From Sphingopyxis bauzanensis (GTDB lineage: Bacteria; Pseudomonadota; Alphaproteobacteria; Sphingomonadales; Sphingomonadaceae), in assembly GCF_002205675.1 (NCBI RefSeq), contig NZ_NISK01000004.1, positions 248,001 through 312,000 on the forward strand: a stretch of DNA of 64,000 nt. Reading direction: 5' to 3'. Every line of letters starts with the position of its first letter. Within the stretch, counting starts at the first letter, position 1. The translations under genes were made by a program, and so were the position numbers. Below are positions 34,396 through 44,136 of this stretch, piece by piece. The notes below the pieces were generated by a model. That model did no database searches. It saw nothing but the letters and a program-made list of their open reading frames with translations, and was not told the origin of the DNA.

Positions 34396-35865
34396 ATGCG
34401 GAAGCGCGTCTCCCTCCTCCTCACGTCCCTGTTGCTCGCGTCATGCGGTGGCGGTGGCAGTAGCGGCGGCGGCACCCCGCCCGCGGCCAATACCCCGCCC
34501 AGCTTCACCTCGCTGCAAACCGTGAGCGTCGCCGAAAACAGCACCGCCGCCTATCAGGCGACCGCGACCGATCCCGATGGCAACACCCTGACCTTCACGA
34601 TCGACGGCGGCCCCGACGCGGCGCGTTTTGCGATCACAGGTGCTGGCGCACTCAGCTTTGGCGCGGCGCCCGATTTCGATCTGCCCGGGGACGCCGACGG
34701 CGACAATGTCTATGCGGTTGTGCTGCGCGTCAGCGACGGTCAGGCGAGCGTGACGCAGGCGGTCAACATCACGGTCACCAACAGCCGCGAGGGCATATCG
34801 GTAGCGCGCGTCGGCACCGGCTTCAGCCAGCCGCTCTATGTCGCCCCGATACCCGGCAGCAGCAGCGTCTACGTCGTCGAAAAGGGCGGCAACGTCTATC
34901 GCTTCGATCCCGCCAATGGCAGCCGTACGCTCGTGCTCGACATCTCCGACATTTCGACCAGCGGCGAGCGCGGCCTGCTCGGCCTCGCCGCCTATCCCGA
35001 CCATGCGACGTCGCAGCGCGTGTTCGCGGTCGCCACCGCGACCAACGGCAATATCCAGGTGCGGCGCTATACGCTGGGGCAGCCGAACAGCTCGACCAGT
35101 TACGATACCGTGCTCGACATCCCGCACCCCGGGTTCGACAATCATAATGGCGGCTGGATCGGCTTTGGTCCCGACGGTCATGTCTATGTCGCAGTCGGCG
35201 ACGGCGGCGGCGGCGGCGATCCCAACAACAATGCACAGAACCGCAATGTGCAGCTTGGCAAGATCCTGCGCTTTGCCGTCGGCGCAGGCGGCAGCAGCTT
35301 TGCTCCTGCACCCGGTAATCCATTTATCACGAGCGGCGGCGACCCCTATGTCTTTGCCTTTGGCCTCCGTAACCCGTTCCGCGCTTCCTTTTCGGGCTCA
35401 ACGCTGCTGATCGGCGACGTCGGCCAAAGCGCGGTCGAAGAAGTCGACATGGTGACAACCTCTCAGCCGGGGCTGAACTTCGGCTGGCGCTTCCTCGAGG
35501 GCACCCAGCCCTATACCGGCACCGCCCCCGCGGGGCTGACCAATCCCGTGCTCGAATATGGCCATGGCAGCGGCCCAAGGCAGGGCCGGACCGTCACCGG
35601 CGGCTATGTCTATCGCGGCCCGGTGACATCGCTACAGGGTCAGTATGTTTTTGGCGACTTTATCTCTGGTAATATCTGGTCGGTGCCTTTTTCCAGCATG
35701 ATCGCCGGACAGACGCTCCCGTCGTCGCGCTTCGCGCGGCGCAACGAGGATTTCTCCCCCGACGCCGGGACGCTCAGTTCGATCGCCTCGTTCGGCGAAG
35801 ACAGCGCGGGCAATCTGTTCATCGTCAGCATCGGCGGCAGCATTTTCATGGTCCGCCCCGGCTGA
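34396..35865 (+). CDS. PQQ-type sugar dehydrogenase with cadherin-like N-terminal domain
   Basis: A 489-residue lipoprotein (lipobox LASC, Cys17) with a Gly/Ser-rich linker. Residues about 30-135 are a cadherin-like domain (SVAENSTAAYQA, ATDPDGNTLTF, VYAVVLRVSDGQ). Residues about 140-489 form a six-bladed propeller of the soluble glucose/sorbosone dehydrogenase family: ERGLLGLA, the catalytic His of NHNGGWIGFGPDGHVYVAVGDGG, GLRNPFR and GDVGQ. It should oxidise sugars with PQQ in the periplasm or at the outer membrane. I start at 34396; an upstream GTG at 34366 adds ten residues. Confidence 0.88.
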   Translation: MRKRVSLLLTSLLLASCGGGGSSGGGTPPAANTPPSFTSLQTVSVAENSTAAYQATATDPDGNTLTFTIDGGPDAARFAITGAGALSFGAAPDFDLPGDADGDNVYAVVLRVSDGQASVTQAVNITVTNSREGISVARVGTGFSQPLYVAPIPGSSSVYVVEKGGNVYRFDPANGSRTLVLDISDISTSGERGLLGLAAYPDHATSQRVFAVATATNGNIQVRRYTLGQPNSSTSYDTVLDIPHPGFDNHNGGWIGFGPDGHVYVAVGDGGGGGDPNNNAQNRNVQLGKILRFAVGAGGSSFAPAPGNPFITSGGDPYVFAFGLRNPFRASFSGSTLLIGDVGQSAVEEVDMVTTSQPGLNFGWRFLEGTQPYTGTAPAGLTNPVLEYGHGSGPRQGRTVTGGYVYRGPVTSLQGQYVFGDFISGNIWSVPFSSMIAGQTLPSSRFARRNEDFSPDAGTLSSIASFGEDSAGNLFIVSIGGSIFMVRPG

Positions 35866-35921
35866 TCGCTTGCCCGCAGTCCGTGCAAGCGGCACAATGG
35901 GGACGTCCAGAGGAGTCCTCC

Positions 35922-37232
35922 ATGAAATCGCTGACATTTGCCGCCCTGATCGCGCTTCAACTCGCACTCGCACCTGCGGCTCAGGCAGAGCTTAGCATGG
36001 CCGAAAGCGCGATGGCAAAAATGATCGAGGCCGAGCAACCGCGCTCGATCGCGCTGCTTGAAAAGCTGGTCAACCAGAACAGCGGCTCGCTCAACCTCGA
36101 GGGCGTCGAAAAGGTCGGGGCGATGATGCGCGCCGAGCTCGAACCGCTGGGCTTCACGGTGACCTGGAAACCGATGCGCGAGACCGGCCGCGCCGGGCAC
36201 CTGATTGCGACGCACAAGGGCAAGCGGGACGGCAAGCGCCTGCTCCTCATCGCGCATCTCGACACGGTCTTCGAACCCGATTCGCCGTTCCAGCGCTTCG
36301 AGCGCAGGGGCGACGTCGCCAAGGGACCGGGGGCGGGTGACGATAAGGGCGGGATGGTCGTCGCGCTCGCGGCGCTGCGCGCGATGCACGCGACGGGGAC
36401 GCTGAAGGACGCCAATATCGAATTTCACATGACCGGCGACGAGGAGGATGCGGGAGACCCGATCGAGATCGCACGCGCCGACCTGATCGCCGCGGGCAAG
36501 CGCAGCGATGTCGCGCTATGTTTCGAAGGGCTGATCCGCGATGCGGGCGCCGACATGAGTTCGATCGCACGCCGCTCGTCCGAAAGCTGGACTGTCACCG
36601 CCACCGGCAAGGCCGGGCACAGCTCGGGCATTTTCAGCGCTAATACCGGCGACGGCGCGATCTATGAACTGGCGCGGATCATCCACCGTTTCCGCACCGA
36701 GCTGCCCGAACCCAATCTGACCTTCAACGTCGGACTGGTCGCAGGCGGCGAGCAGGCGATACTCGATGAGGGCAAAATCCGCGCCAATGCCACCGGCAAG
36801 ACCAATATAATCGCCGCCACTGCCGTCGCGCGTGGCGACCTTCGCACGCTGTCGGGCGAACAGGCAACGCGGGTGAAGGACAAGATGGCGGCGATCATCG
36901 CCGACCATGCACCCGGAACTTCAGCGACCCTTGACTTCGACCCCGGCGGCTATCCCGCGATGGCGCCGACCGATGGCAACCGCGCGCTTCTCGTCCGGCT
37001 GAACGCGGTAAACCGCGACCTTGACCTGCCCGAAATGGCAGCGCTCGACCCGCTGAAGCGTGGGGCCGCCGACATCAGCTTTGTCGCCCCCTTCGTCGAT
37101 TCACTCGCGGGTCTTGGCGCTTACAGCACCGGCGATCATGGCCCCGAAGAGACCGTCGACCTGCCCAGCATCGCGCGGCAAGCGACGCGCGCTGCCATAT
37201 TGATGTCACGGCTGAGTGCTGAAAAACGCTGA
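35922..37232 (+). CDS. M20-family exopeptidase, exported
   Basis: A 436-residue zinc peptidase with signal peptide (MKSLTFAALIALQLALAPAAQA). All ligands are intact: His112 and Asp114 in AHLDT, the bridging Asp in GDDKGG, Glu pair in GDEED, and a final His in the STGDHGPEE segment. This contrasts with the altered M20 protein at 14543. Closest in pattern to glutamate carboxypeptidase/succinyl-diaminopimelate-type M20 enzymes; substrate unknown. AGAGGAG precedes the ATG. Monocistronic. Confidence 0.88.
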   Translation: MKSLTFAALIALQLALAPAAQAELSMAESAMAKMIEAEQPRSIALLEKLVNQNSGSLNLEGVEKVGAMMRAELEPLGFTVTWKPMRETGRAGHLIATHKGKRDGKRLLLIAHLDTVFEPDSPFQRFERRGDVAKGPGAGDDKGGMVVALAALRAMHATGTLKDANIEFHMTGDEEDAGDPIEIARADLIAAGKRSDVALCFEGLIRDAGADMSSIARRSSESWTVTATGKAGHSSGIFSANTGDGAIYELARIIHRFRTELPEPNLTFNVGLVAGGEQAILDEGKIRANATGKTNIIAATAVARGDLRTLSGEQATRVKDKMAAIIADHAPGTSATLDFDPGGYPAMAPTDGNRALLVRLNAVNRDLDLPEMAALDPLKRGAADISFVAPFVDSLAGLGAYSTGDHGPEETVDLPSIARQATRAAILMSRLSAEKR

Positions 37233-37330
37233 GCCGTCACCTTTGTCAGTTGGCGTTGCTTGATTCATCCGCCACAGTGATTAGGTAGCAATCCGAGACG
37301 TATTCAGACACGCCGATTGGGAGAGAAAAA

Positions 37331-38767
37331 ATGAGCGACACCGCAACGCACCTCAAGCAGAATTATATCGGCGGCCAGTGGGTCGACAGCAAGGGCGGCA
37401 AGCCGCACGACGTCATTAACCCGGCGACCGAAGAAGCCGCCTCGACGATCGTTCTCGGCACCGCCGCCGACGTTGACGATGCCGTCGCCGCAGCACGCGA
37501 GGCGCTGAAAAGCTGGTCGCAGACGACGCGCGAAGAGCGCCTCGACCTGCTCAATCGCATCGTCGAGGAATATAAGAGGCGCGCGCCCGATCTTGCCAAG
37601 TCAATGGCAAGCGAAATGGGTGCCCCGGTCAGCTTCGCGGGCACCGCACAGGTCGGAGCGGGCATCGGCGGTTTTCTTGGCACGATCGCCGCGCTGAAAG
37701 ACTTCAACTTCACCGAAAAATATGCCGCGGGCGTCATCGCTTACGAACCGATCGGCGTCGTCGGCATGATCACGCCGTGGAACTGGCCCCTCAACCAGAT
37801 CGCGCTGAAGGTCGCTCCGGCGCTCGCCGCGGGTAACACGATGGTTCTCAAGCCCTCCGAAGAATGCCCCGGCAACGCGACGATCTTTGCCGAAATCCTC
37901 GACGCCGCGGGCGTCCCGCCGGGCGTGTTCAACCTCGTTCAGGGAGATGGCCCGACCGTCGGCAACGCGATCAGCGCGCACCCCGGCATCGAAATGGTCA
38001 GCTTCACCGGCTCGACCCGCGCCGGAATTCTTGTTGCCAAGGCCGCCGCCGACACCGTCAAACGCGTCCATCAGGAACTCGGCGGCAAGTCGCCGAACAT
38101 CGTCCTGCCCGACGCCGATTTCGCCGCGGTGCTGCCGCCGACGGTGCAGGGCGTGCTGGTCAACACCGGGCAGAGCTGCATCGCCCCGACGCGCATTCTG
38201 GTCCAGAAAGAGCGTCAGGCCGAAGCGGTCGGCGTCATCAAGGCGATGTTCGACGGAACGGCGGTCGGCGACCCGATGAGCGAAGGCGGCCATATCGGCC
38301 CCGTCGTCAACAAGGCGCAGTTCGACAAGATCCAGGGTCTGATCCAGTCGGCGATCGACGAAGGCGCGACGCTGGAAACCGGCGGCACCGGCTTACCGAG
38401 CAACGTCAATCGCGGCTATTACATCAAGCCGACGGTGTTCTCGGGCGTCACACGCGACATGCGGATCGCCAACGAAGAAATTTTCGGTCCGGTCGCGACG
38501 ATCATGGCCTATGGCGACCTCGACGAGGCGGTCGATATTGCCAACGACACCGAATATGGCCTGTCGGCGGTAATCTCGGGCGATCCGGCGCAAGCCGCCG
38601 GGCTGGCACCGAAGCTGCGCGCCGGAATGGTCGCGGTCAACGCCTGGGGGCCAGGACCGGGCGCGGCATTCGGCGGCTACAAGGCATCGGGCAACGGCCG
38701 CGAAGGCGGCGTGTTCGGGTTGAAGGATTTCATGGAAGTGAAGTCGATCAGCGGCATTCCGGGCTGA
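37331..38767 (+). CDS. NAD(P)-dependent aldehyde dehydrogenase
   Basis: A 478-residue aldehyde dehydrogenase. The motif NWPLNQ near 155, the general-base Glu in QELGGKSPN and the nucleophile Cys283 in NTGQSC are all present, with FGPV near the C-terminal third. It oxidises aldehydes to acids; the PQQ dehydrogenases nearby could provide aldehydes, but the substrate is not shown. Its transcript probably ends in the repeat/terminator that follows. Confidence 0.92.
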   Translation: MSDTATHLKQNYIGGQWVDSKGGKPHDVINPATEEAASTIVLGTAADVDDAVAAAREALKSWSQTTREERLDLLNRIVEEYKRRAPDLAKSMASEMGAPVSFAGTAQVGAGIGGFLGTIAALKDFNFTEKYAAGVIAYEPIGVVGMITPWNWPLNQIALKVAPALAAGNTMVLKPSEECPGNATIFAEILDAAGVPPGVFNLVQGDGPTVGNAISAHPGIEMVSFTGSTRAGILVAKAAADTVKRVHQELGGKSPNIVLPDADFAAVLPPTVQGVLVNTGQSCIAPTRILVQKERQAEAVGVIKAMFDGTAVGDPMSEGGHIGPVVNKAQFDKIQGLIQSAIDEGATLETGGTGLPSNVNRGYYIKPTVFSGVTRDMRIANEEIFGPVATIMAYGDLDEAVDIANDTEYGLSAVISGDPAQAAGLAPKLRAGMVAVNAWGPGPGAAFGGYKASGNGREGGVFGLKDFMEVKSISGIPG

Positions 38768-38775
38768 TATCCAAA

Positions 38776-38907
38776 CCCTCCCTGTGGCGAAGCCATGGGG
38801 AGGGGGACCGCCGCGAAGCGGTGGTGGAGGAGCAGCGACGTTGCGCCATTGCCGCTCCGTCAGCGCTCCGCGCTGACACCTCCCCATCGCTTCGCGACGG
38901 GGAGGAT
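38776..38907. repeat. Long palindromic repeat, family D copy 2
   Basis: Begins ACCCTCCCTGTGGCGAAGCC and ends near CCCATCGCTTCGCGACGGGG. Same family as 30467-30605 and 47191-47325. Confidence 0.85.
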
Positions 38908-38908
38908 C

Positions 38909-38945
38909 AAAGGCCCCTCTCGCTTGCGGGGGGGTTTTGCTTTGA
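38909..38945 (+). terminator. Possible terminator of the aldehyde dehydrogenase gene
   Basis: GGCCCCTCTCGC, TT, GCGGGGGGG-TTTT. A GC-rich stem followed by a short T run, before argJ. Confidence 0.5.
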
Positions 38946-38958
38946 GCCGATAGCGATT

Positions 38959-40197
38959 ATGCGCACCCCCATGACCACCCGCTCCCCTCTCGCTCCCGCC
39001 GCCTTCCCCACCCTCCCGGACATCGCCGGGGTGACGCGCCGCGTCGCGCGCGCGCAGTACAAGAATTGGGATCGCTGCGACCTCACCTATGTCGAGCTGG
39101 CGCTTGGGACGACGGTCGCGGGCGTCTTCACCCGCAATGTCTGCTGCTCCTCCGAAGTCGAGCTCGGCCGCGAGCAGGTCAAGGGCGGCGCGGGTCGCGC
39201 GCTGATCGTCAACGCGGGCAACAGCAACGCCTTCACCGGCTATCGCGGGCGCGAAGCGGTCGAGCAAATCATGGCGCAGGTCGCGGAGCATCTCGGCTGC
39301 GATGCCAGCGAAGTGTTCGTCAGCTCGACCGGCGTCATCGGGGTTCCCCTTCCCAAAGACAAGGCACGCGCCGGGGTCTCCGCGGCGCTGACCGCACAGC
39401 CCTGTTCATGGGAAGCCGTCGCCGAAACGATCTGCACAACCGACACCTTCGCCAAAGGCTCGGCCGCCAGCGCAATTGTGGGCGACCGCACCGTCCATGT
39501 TGCAGGCATCGTCAAAGGCTCTGGCATGATCGCCCCCGACATGGCGACAATGCTCGGCTATATCTTCACCGACGCCGCGGTCGCCCCCGCGCTGCTCCAA
39601 AATATGCTGAGCGAGGCGACTGGCGGCACGTTCAACAGCATCACCGTCGATAGCGACACCTCGACCAGCGACACCGTACTGCTCTTTGCGACCGGACAGG
39701 CGGGCAACGCCTCGCTGACCACCCGCGACGATCCCGGCGCCGATGCCCTTTACGCCGCAATCCGCCAGGTTGCGCTCGACCTCGCGCAGCAGGTCGTGCG
39801 CGATGGCGAAGGCGCGTCGAAATTCATCGAGATACAGGTGTCAGGCGCGGTCAGCGACGACAGCGCGAAGCGCGTCGCGCTGGCGATCGCCAATTCGCCG
39901 CTGGTGAAAACAGCGATCGCGGGCGAAGACGCCAACTGGGGCCGCGTCGTGATGGCGGTGGGCAAAGCGGGCGAACCCGCGGACCGCGACCGGCTCGCGA
40001 TCCGCTTCGGCGATCATTGGGTGGCCAAGGATGGCCTGCCCGTCGACGGTTACGACGAAGCGCCGGTCGCGGCGCATCTAAAGGGTCCGGAAATCCGGGT
40101 CGGCGCGGACCTCGGCCTCGGTGAAGGCCGCGCGACCGTCTGGACGTGTGATCTTACGCACGGCTACATCAGCATCAACGCCGATTATCGAAGCTAG
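38959..40197 (+). CDS. argJ: Bifunctional ArgJ: glutamate N-acetyltransferase / amino-acid acetyltransferase
   Basis: A 412-residue ArgJ of the arginine pathway, transferring the acetyl group from N-acetylornithine to glutamate. It is made as a precursor cleaved by itself at the ATML motif in MIAPDMATMLGYI (near 198), where the exposed Thr is the nucleophile. Further ArgJ hallmarks are NAGNSNAFTG near 85, STGVIG near 118 and NSITVDSDTSTSD near 221. The C-terminal HGYISINADYRS is conserved. The start could be 38959 or 38971; neither has a clear RBS. The long frame from 37864 is a shadow of the aldehyde dehydrogenase region. Confidence 0.93.
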   Translation: MRTPMTTRSPLAPAAFPTLPDIAGVTRRVARAQYKNWDRCDLTYVELALGTTVAGVFTRNVCCSSEVELGREQVKGGAGRALIVNAGNSNAFTGYRGREAVEQIMAQVAEHLGCDASEVFVSSTGVIGVPLPKDKARAGVSAALTAQPCSWEAVAETICTTDTFAKGSAASAIVGDRTVHVAGIVKGSGMIAPDMATMLGYIFTDAAVAPALLQNMLSEATGGTFNSITVDSDTSTSDTVLLFATGQAGNASLTTRDDPGADALYAAIRQVALDLAQQVVRDGEGASKFIEIQVSGAVSDDSAKRVALAIANSPLVKTAIAGEDANWGRVVMAVGKAGEPADRDRLAIRFGDHWVAKDGLPVDGYDEAPVAAHLKGPEIRVGADLGLGEGRATVWTCDLTHGYISINADYRS

Positions 40198-40210
40198 GAG
40201 CTAGCTTGTT

Positions 40211-40269
40211 GTTCCCCGACGAAAGCCGGGGCCCATGGCGCTGGAATGGTCCCCGGCTTTCGCCGGGGA
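40211..40269. terminator. Inverted repeat between convergent argJ and trxA
   Basis: TTCCCCGACGAAAGCCGGGG and CCCCGGCTTTCGCCGGGGAA face each other around a short spacer, a perfect-looking long hairpin except for one base. It lies in the 81-bp gap between convergent genes and probably ends both transcripts. Confidence 0.75.
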
Positions 40270-40278
40270 ATGGGTTCT

Positions 40279-40599
40279 TTAAAGCGCGCCTTCGAGCCAG
40301 CCCTTGAGAGCACTCTTCGGTGCCGCGCCGACCTTGGTGTCGGCGACCTCGCCGTTCTTGAACAGGATCATCGTCGGGATACCGCGCACGCCATATTTGG
40401 CGGGGGCGTTCGGGTGATCATCGATGTTCAGCTTCGCGATCACGACCTTTTCACCCAGCTCATTGGCGATTTCTTCGAGCGACGGGCCGATCATCTTGCA
40501 CGGGCCGCACCATTCAGCCCAGAAATCGACAAGCACGGGGGTGTCGCTGTCGAGGACGTCAGCCTGAAAGCTGTCGTCGGTGATGGCCTTGGTACCCAT
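40279..40599 (-). CDS. trxA: Thioredoxin
   Basis: A 106-residue classical thioredoxin with the active-site WCGPC at residues 30-34 (Cys31/Cys34) and the cis-Pro segment [10 protein letters not shown] near 75. It reduces cytoplasmic disulfides, including ribonucleotide reductase. It follows addA in the conserved alphaproteobacterial cluster (63 bp gap) and is convergent with argJ. Confidence 0.95.
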   Translation of the reverse strand: MGTKAITDDSFQADVLDSDTPVLVDFWAEWCGPCKMIGPSLEEIANELGEKVVIAKLNIDDHPNAPAKYGVRGIPTMILFKNGEVADTKVGAAPKSALKGWLEGAL

Positions 40600-40662
40600 G
40601 TTACAAACTCCTGAAATTCGGTTGTCCTCAAGCTAAGACGTCATAGCCTCCGGCTCAAGACC

Positions 40663-43600
40663 TCAACCGCCCAAATTCGCCTTGGTTGCCGCCAAGCCCG
40701 GCTTGTGCGCATCGAGCAGCGCATCGCCCAGCCCGATCAGCCGCGGCCCGGCGGTATAGAGCAGCGCCGCATCGATCCGCCTCCCAGGAAAAATCGCCGC
40801 CAGAGCGCCGCGATATGCCGCCATCTGGCGCAGATAGGCGGGCTGCACGGCGGCGGCACTCTCCGGCACATGCCGCCCCGTCTTGTAATCGATCACCGTC
40901 ACCGCGTCGGCGGTGACCAGTAGCCGGTCGACGATTCCCGCGACGACCGTCCCGTCGACCACTGCCGAAAGCGGTACCTCGGCAAGCGACCCCGGCCCGA
41001 ACAGTGCCGCATGTGCGGTATCGTTGAGCACGCTGAGGACCTCGTCGACCATCGCACCGCGCGCCGCCGCTTCGAAATCGGCTGCCTGGACCCCCAGCCA
41101 GCGCAGCGCCGCCGCGCGCCGAAGCTCCGGCGCCACCGGCGGCAGCCGCTCGAACAGCGCATGGAGCAGCAGCCCACGGTTCACCGCCGCCGCCCGCGCA
41201 GCGCCCTGCGGCGCCGCCGCGACGTCATCTTCGCCCAGCGCCGAGGGCGCGAGCGGACGCGGTGGGCGCGCTTCTTCGGGCGCAGCCTGCCGCGCCCACG
41301 CGGGCACGACCACCGGCGGAGCGACGGGCCGCGCCTTGTCCTTCGCCGCGCGTGCCTTGCCGGTCACCGCATGGACGCGCTTCTGCCCCCAGCGCGGCCC
41401 GGCGTCCTGCCATTCGGCGCCCATATCGGCCATCACCGCATCGACCGCGCTGTGCCAGTTGCCCTCGGGAAGCTCGTCCGCCTTCCGCGTCCCGGTGACG
41501 ATGAGCAGTTCCTCGGCGCGCGTCATCGCCACGTAGAGCAATCGCCAATGCTCCTCGCGCTCGGCGCGTTCCTTGGCGTCGTGCGCATTCGCGATCGCGC
41601 CATGCCGCTCGTCCTTGCCGAGCGCAAACACCGGCAACTTCTCCCAATTGCCCATGGACAGGCCAAAGCTAACCCGCCCCGGCCTGGGATCGTCGGTCGC
41701 GTCCGCCAGGATCACGATCGGCGCCTGCAAGCCTTTCGACCCATGCACCGTCATCACCCGCACGACATCGCTGCGCGCTTCGCTCTGGCGCTTGATCTCC
41801 GCCGTACTCGCGGCGATGTGTGAGAGGAAGCCGAGCAGCGACGGTGCTTCCTGCCGCTCGAACGCCAGCGCCTGCGCGAGCAGTTCGTCGATCGGGTCGC
41901 GCGCCTCGCGCCCCAGCCGGTGATACAGCTTGCGCCGCCCATCAAGCGGGCCAGACAAGATACGCTCCAGAAACCGGAACGGCGTTGTGAAATCGCCCAT
42001 GCCGAGCAGGGCGCGCAGCGCTGCCATCGTCTCGGGCTTCGCCTCTTCCGCTCGCGCGCGCAATTGCTCCCACAGCGCGCGTTTCTGGCGCCCATTGGCA
42101 AAGGCGAACAGATTCTCCTGCGTCCAGCCAAACAGCGGCGACACCAGCAAGCTGGCGAGATTGAGATCGTCGAGCGGTTGCACCGCAAAGCGCATCGCCG
42201 CGAGCAGATCCTGCACCGCGAGCGACTGGGTCAGCGAAAAGCGGTCGACCCCCGCGACCGGGACGTGCAGCGACTGCAACCGCGCGACGATCCGCGCCGC
42301 CAGATCGCGGCGGCGGCGGACGAGGATCAAGATGTCACCCGGCGCGACGCTGCGCCCGTCCTTGCCGTGCGCGATCCAGTCCTGCACCTCGTCGGCGATC
42401 GCGCGCGACAGCCGCAGGCTGGCGGGGTCGCTTGCCGCGGCGGAGGTGTCGCGCGGTCCGGCTCCCTCATCACCGTCGTCACCTTCGGCACCGCTTTCAT
42501 CGTCCGCGTCAGCCTCAAGCGCCTTGCCGACCGGCAACGGCTGCCACAGTTCGACGCGCCCGGCGCGATCGCGGTTGAACTCGGCGGGGATGTGCGGCGG
42601 CTCGTCGCTCTCCAGCCCCATCAGTTCGGGCGCGCCCGCCGCGATCCACGCATCAACGACGTCGAGCACCGCGGGGCTCGAGCGGTAATTGGTGTCGAGA
42701 TCGACATCCTCGAACGGCCTGTCGCCCTCCGCTGCCCGTTTGGCAAAACTCAGCCGCGCGGCTTCGAACGCCGCGGGCTCGGTACCCTGAAAGCCGAAGA
42801 TCGCCTGTTTTCGGTCTCCGACAGTGAACATCGTGCGGACCCGGTCGTCCTTGGCACCCACCCCGGCGAAAAATTCGCCCGCCAGCGAGGCGACGATCGC
42901 CCACTGCCGCGTGTTCGTATCCTGCGCCTCGTCGACCAATATATGGTCGATGCGCTGGTCGAGCTTGAAGCGCACCCAGTAGCCAAAATCGCCCTGCGCC
43001 AGCAGATGCCCCGCGATGCTGATCAGATCGTCGAAATCGGCTAGCCCGCGCTCGCGCTTGGCCAGCGCATACGCCTCGGCGAAGCGGCTGCCCAGATCCC
43101 ACGCCGCCGCAAGATCGTCTGCGACCGCCATCGCGGTGGCGGTCGCGAGCAGGTCATCGGCCGCGGCGACGATGCGTTCGGCGGCGGCGAGGCAGCTGCG
43201 CATGCCGCCCTTGTCCTTGGTGTAATCGGTGCGCATATCGCCGGTGCCGGTCAGAAAACAGCCTCGCACCGCCGCAAGCATCGCCGCGCGGCCATGCGCG
43301 TCGGCGCGAAACCAGTCGTCCATGATGTCGGCGCGGCCGTCGCCGGTCTTGGTCCCCCAGCCGCGCCCGCTGGCGGCGACCGCCGTGATGTCGGCATCGG
43401 CAACCGCACCACCGGCCAGCGCCGTCGCCTGCCAGGTCAGCGGGTCGCCCTGCGGCAGGCCCAGTTCGGTTCGCAGATCATGGCCTTTAGGCGCAAGGCG
43501 CGGCGCATTCGCGGCGGTGAAACTACTCGCGCAGCGCGTCAGGAAAGCGCTCGCCGCATCCTGCCCCAGGCGCTGCGACAGCATCGCCGCGATCGTCCGC

Positions 43601-44136
43601 ATCGCATCGCCGTCGGCATCGCCGCGCGCCAGCAACTGGCCCAGCACCTCGCGCTGCAACGCGCTCGCCTCGCTGTCCTCCAGCGCGCGGAATCCCGGCA
43701 AGATCTTCGCTTCAAGCGGAAAGCTCGCGAGCAAAGTCTGGCAGAAACTGTGGATCGTCTGCACCCGCACCGCGCCGCCGGCGCTGTCGATCACCGTGGC
43801 AAACAGCGACCGCGCGCGGTCTAGGGTGCCCGGCTCGCCCCAGTCGGCGCCCAGCGCGGCAAGGTCGAGCCGCAGGTCACCGTCGGCCATCCGCACCCAC
43901 ATCGCCAGCCGCTCGTGAATACGATGCGCCATTTCGGCGGCGCCCGCCTTGGTAAAGGTGATGCACAGGATCGCCTCGGGCGACACACCCGTCAGCATCA
44001 GGCGGAGCACGCGCGCCGACAGCACCTGCGTCTTGCCCGTCCCCGCCGACGCACCCAGCCAGACATGATCGTGCGGCTGCGCCGCGGCGCGTTGCCCGCC
44101 GTCGAGCGTCTTGAGCAGCTTGTCGGGATCGATCAT
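40663..44136 (-). CDS. addA: Double-strand break repair helicase-nuclease AddA
   Basis: A 1157-residue UvrD/RecB-type helicase-nuclease, the AddA subunit that processes DNA ends for RecA-dependent repair. Walker A is GASAGTGKTQ at 28-37, Walker B is DHILVDEAQDTNT near 400, and superfamily 1 motifs continue to VMTVHGSKGLQAP near 800. The C-terminal RecB-type nuclease has the DYKTG motif near 1085. The start overlaps the addB stop (ATGA). The reverse-complement frame is long but a shadow. Confidence 0.95.
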   Translation of the reverse strand: MIDPDKLLKTLDGGQRAAAQPHDHVWLGASAGTGKTQVLSARVLRLMLTGVSPEAILCITFTKAGAAEMAHRIHERLAMWVRMADGDLRLDLAALGADWGEPGTLDRARSLFATVIDSAGGAVRVQTIHSFCQTLLASFPLEAKILPGFRALEDSEASALQREVLGQLLARGDADGDAMRTIAAMLSQRLGQDAASAFLTRCASSFTAANAPRLAPKGHDLRTELGLPQGDPLTWQATALAGGAVADADITAVAASGRGWGTKTGDGRADIMDDWFRADAHGRAAMLAAVRGCFLTGTGDMRTDYTKDKGGMRSCLAAAERIVAAADDLLATATAMAVADDLAAAWDLGSRFAEAYALAKRERGLADFDDLISIAGHLLAQGDFGYWVRFKLDQRIDHILVDEAQDTNTRQWAIVASLAGEFFAGVGAKDDRVRTMFTVGDRKQAIFGFQGTEPAAFEAARLSFAKRAAEGDRPFEDVDLDTNYRSSPAVLDVVDAWIAAGAPELMGLESDEPPHIPAEFNRDRAGRVELWQPLPVGKALEADADDESGAEGDDGDEGAGPRDTSAAASDPASLRLSRAIADEVQDWIAHGKDGRSVAPGDILILVRRRRDLAARIVARLQSLHVPVAGVDRFSLTQSLAVQDLLAAMRFAVQPLDDLNLASLLVSPLFGWTQENLFAFANGRQKRALWEQLRARAEEAKPETMAALRALLGMGDFTTPFRFLERILSGPLDGRRKLYHRLGREARDPIDELLAQALAFERQEAPSLLGFLSHIAASTAEIKRQSEARSDVVRVMTVHGSKGLQAPIVILADATDDPRPGRVSFGLSMGNWEKLPVFALGKDERHGAIANAHDAKERAEREEHWRLLYVAMTRAEELLIVTGTRKADELPEGNWHSAVDAVMADMGAEWQDAGPRWGQKRVHAVTGKARAAKDKARPVAPPVVVPAWARQAAPEEARPPRPLAPSALGEDDVAAAPQGAARAAAVNRGLLLHALFERLPPVAPELRRAAALRWLGVQAADFEAAARGAMVDEVLSVLNDTAHAALFGPGSLAEVPLSAVVDGTVVAGIVDRLLVTADAVTVIDYKTGRHVPESAAAVQPAYLRQMAAYRGALAAIFPGRRIDAALLYTAGPRLIGLGDALLDAHKPGLAATKANLGG

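Noticed and set aside
37864-40197. A 777-codon frame covering the aldehyde dehydrogenase end and argJ
   Set aside because: Only its last 412 codons are ArgJ; the upstream part reads the dehydrogenase gene and repeat DNA in another frame.
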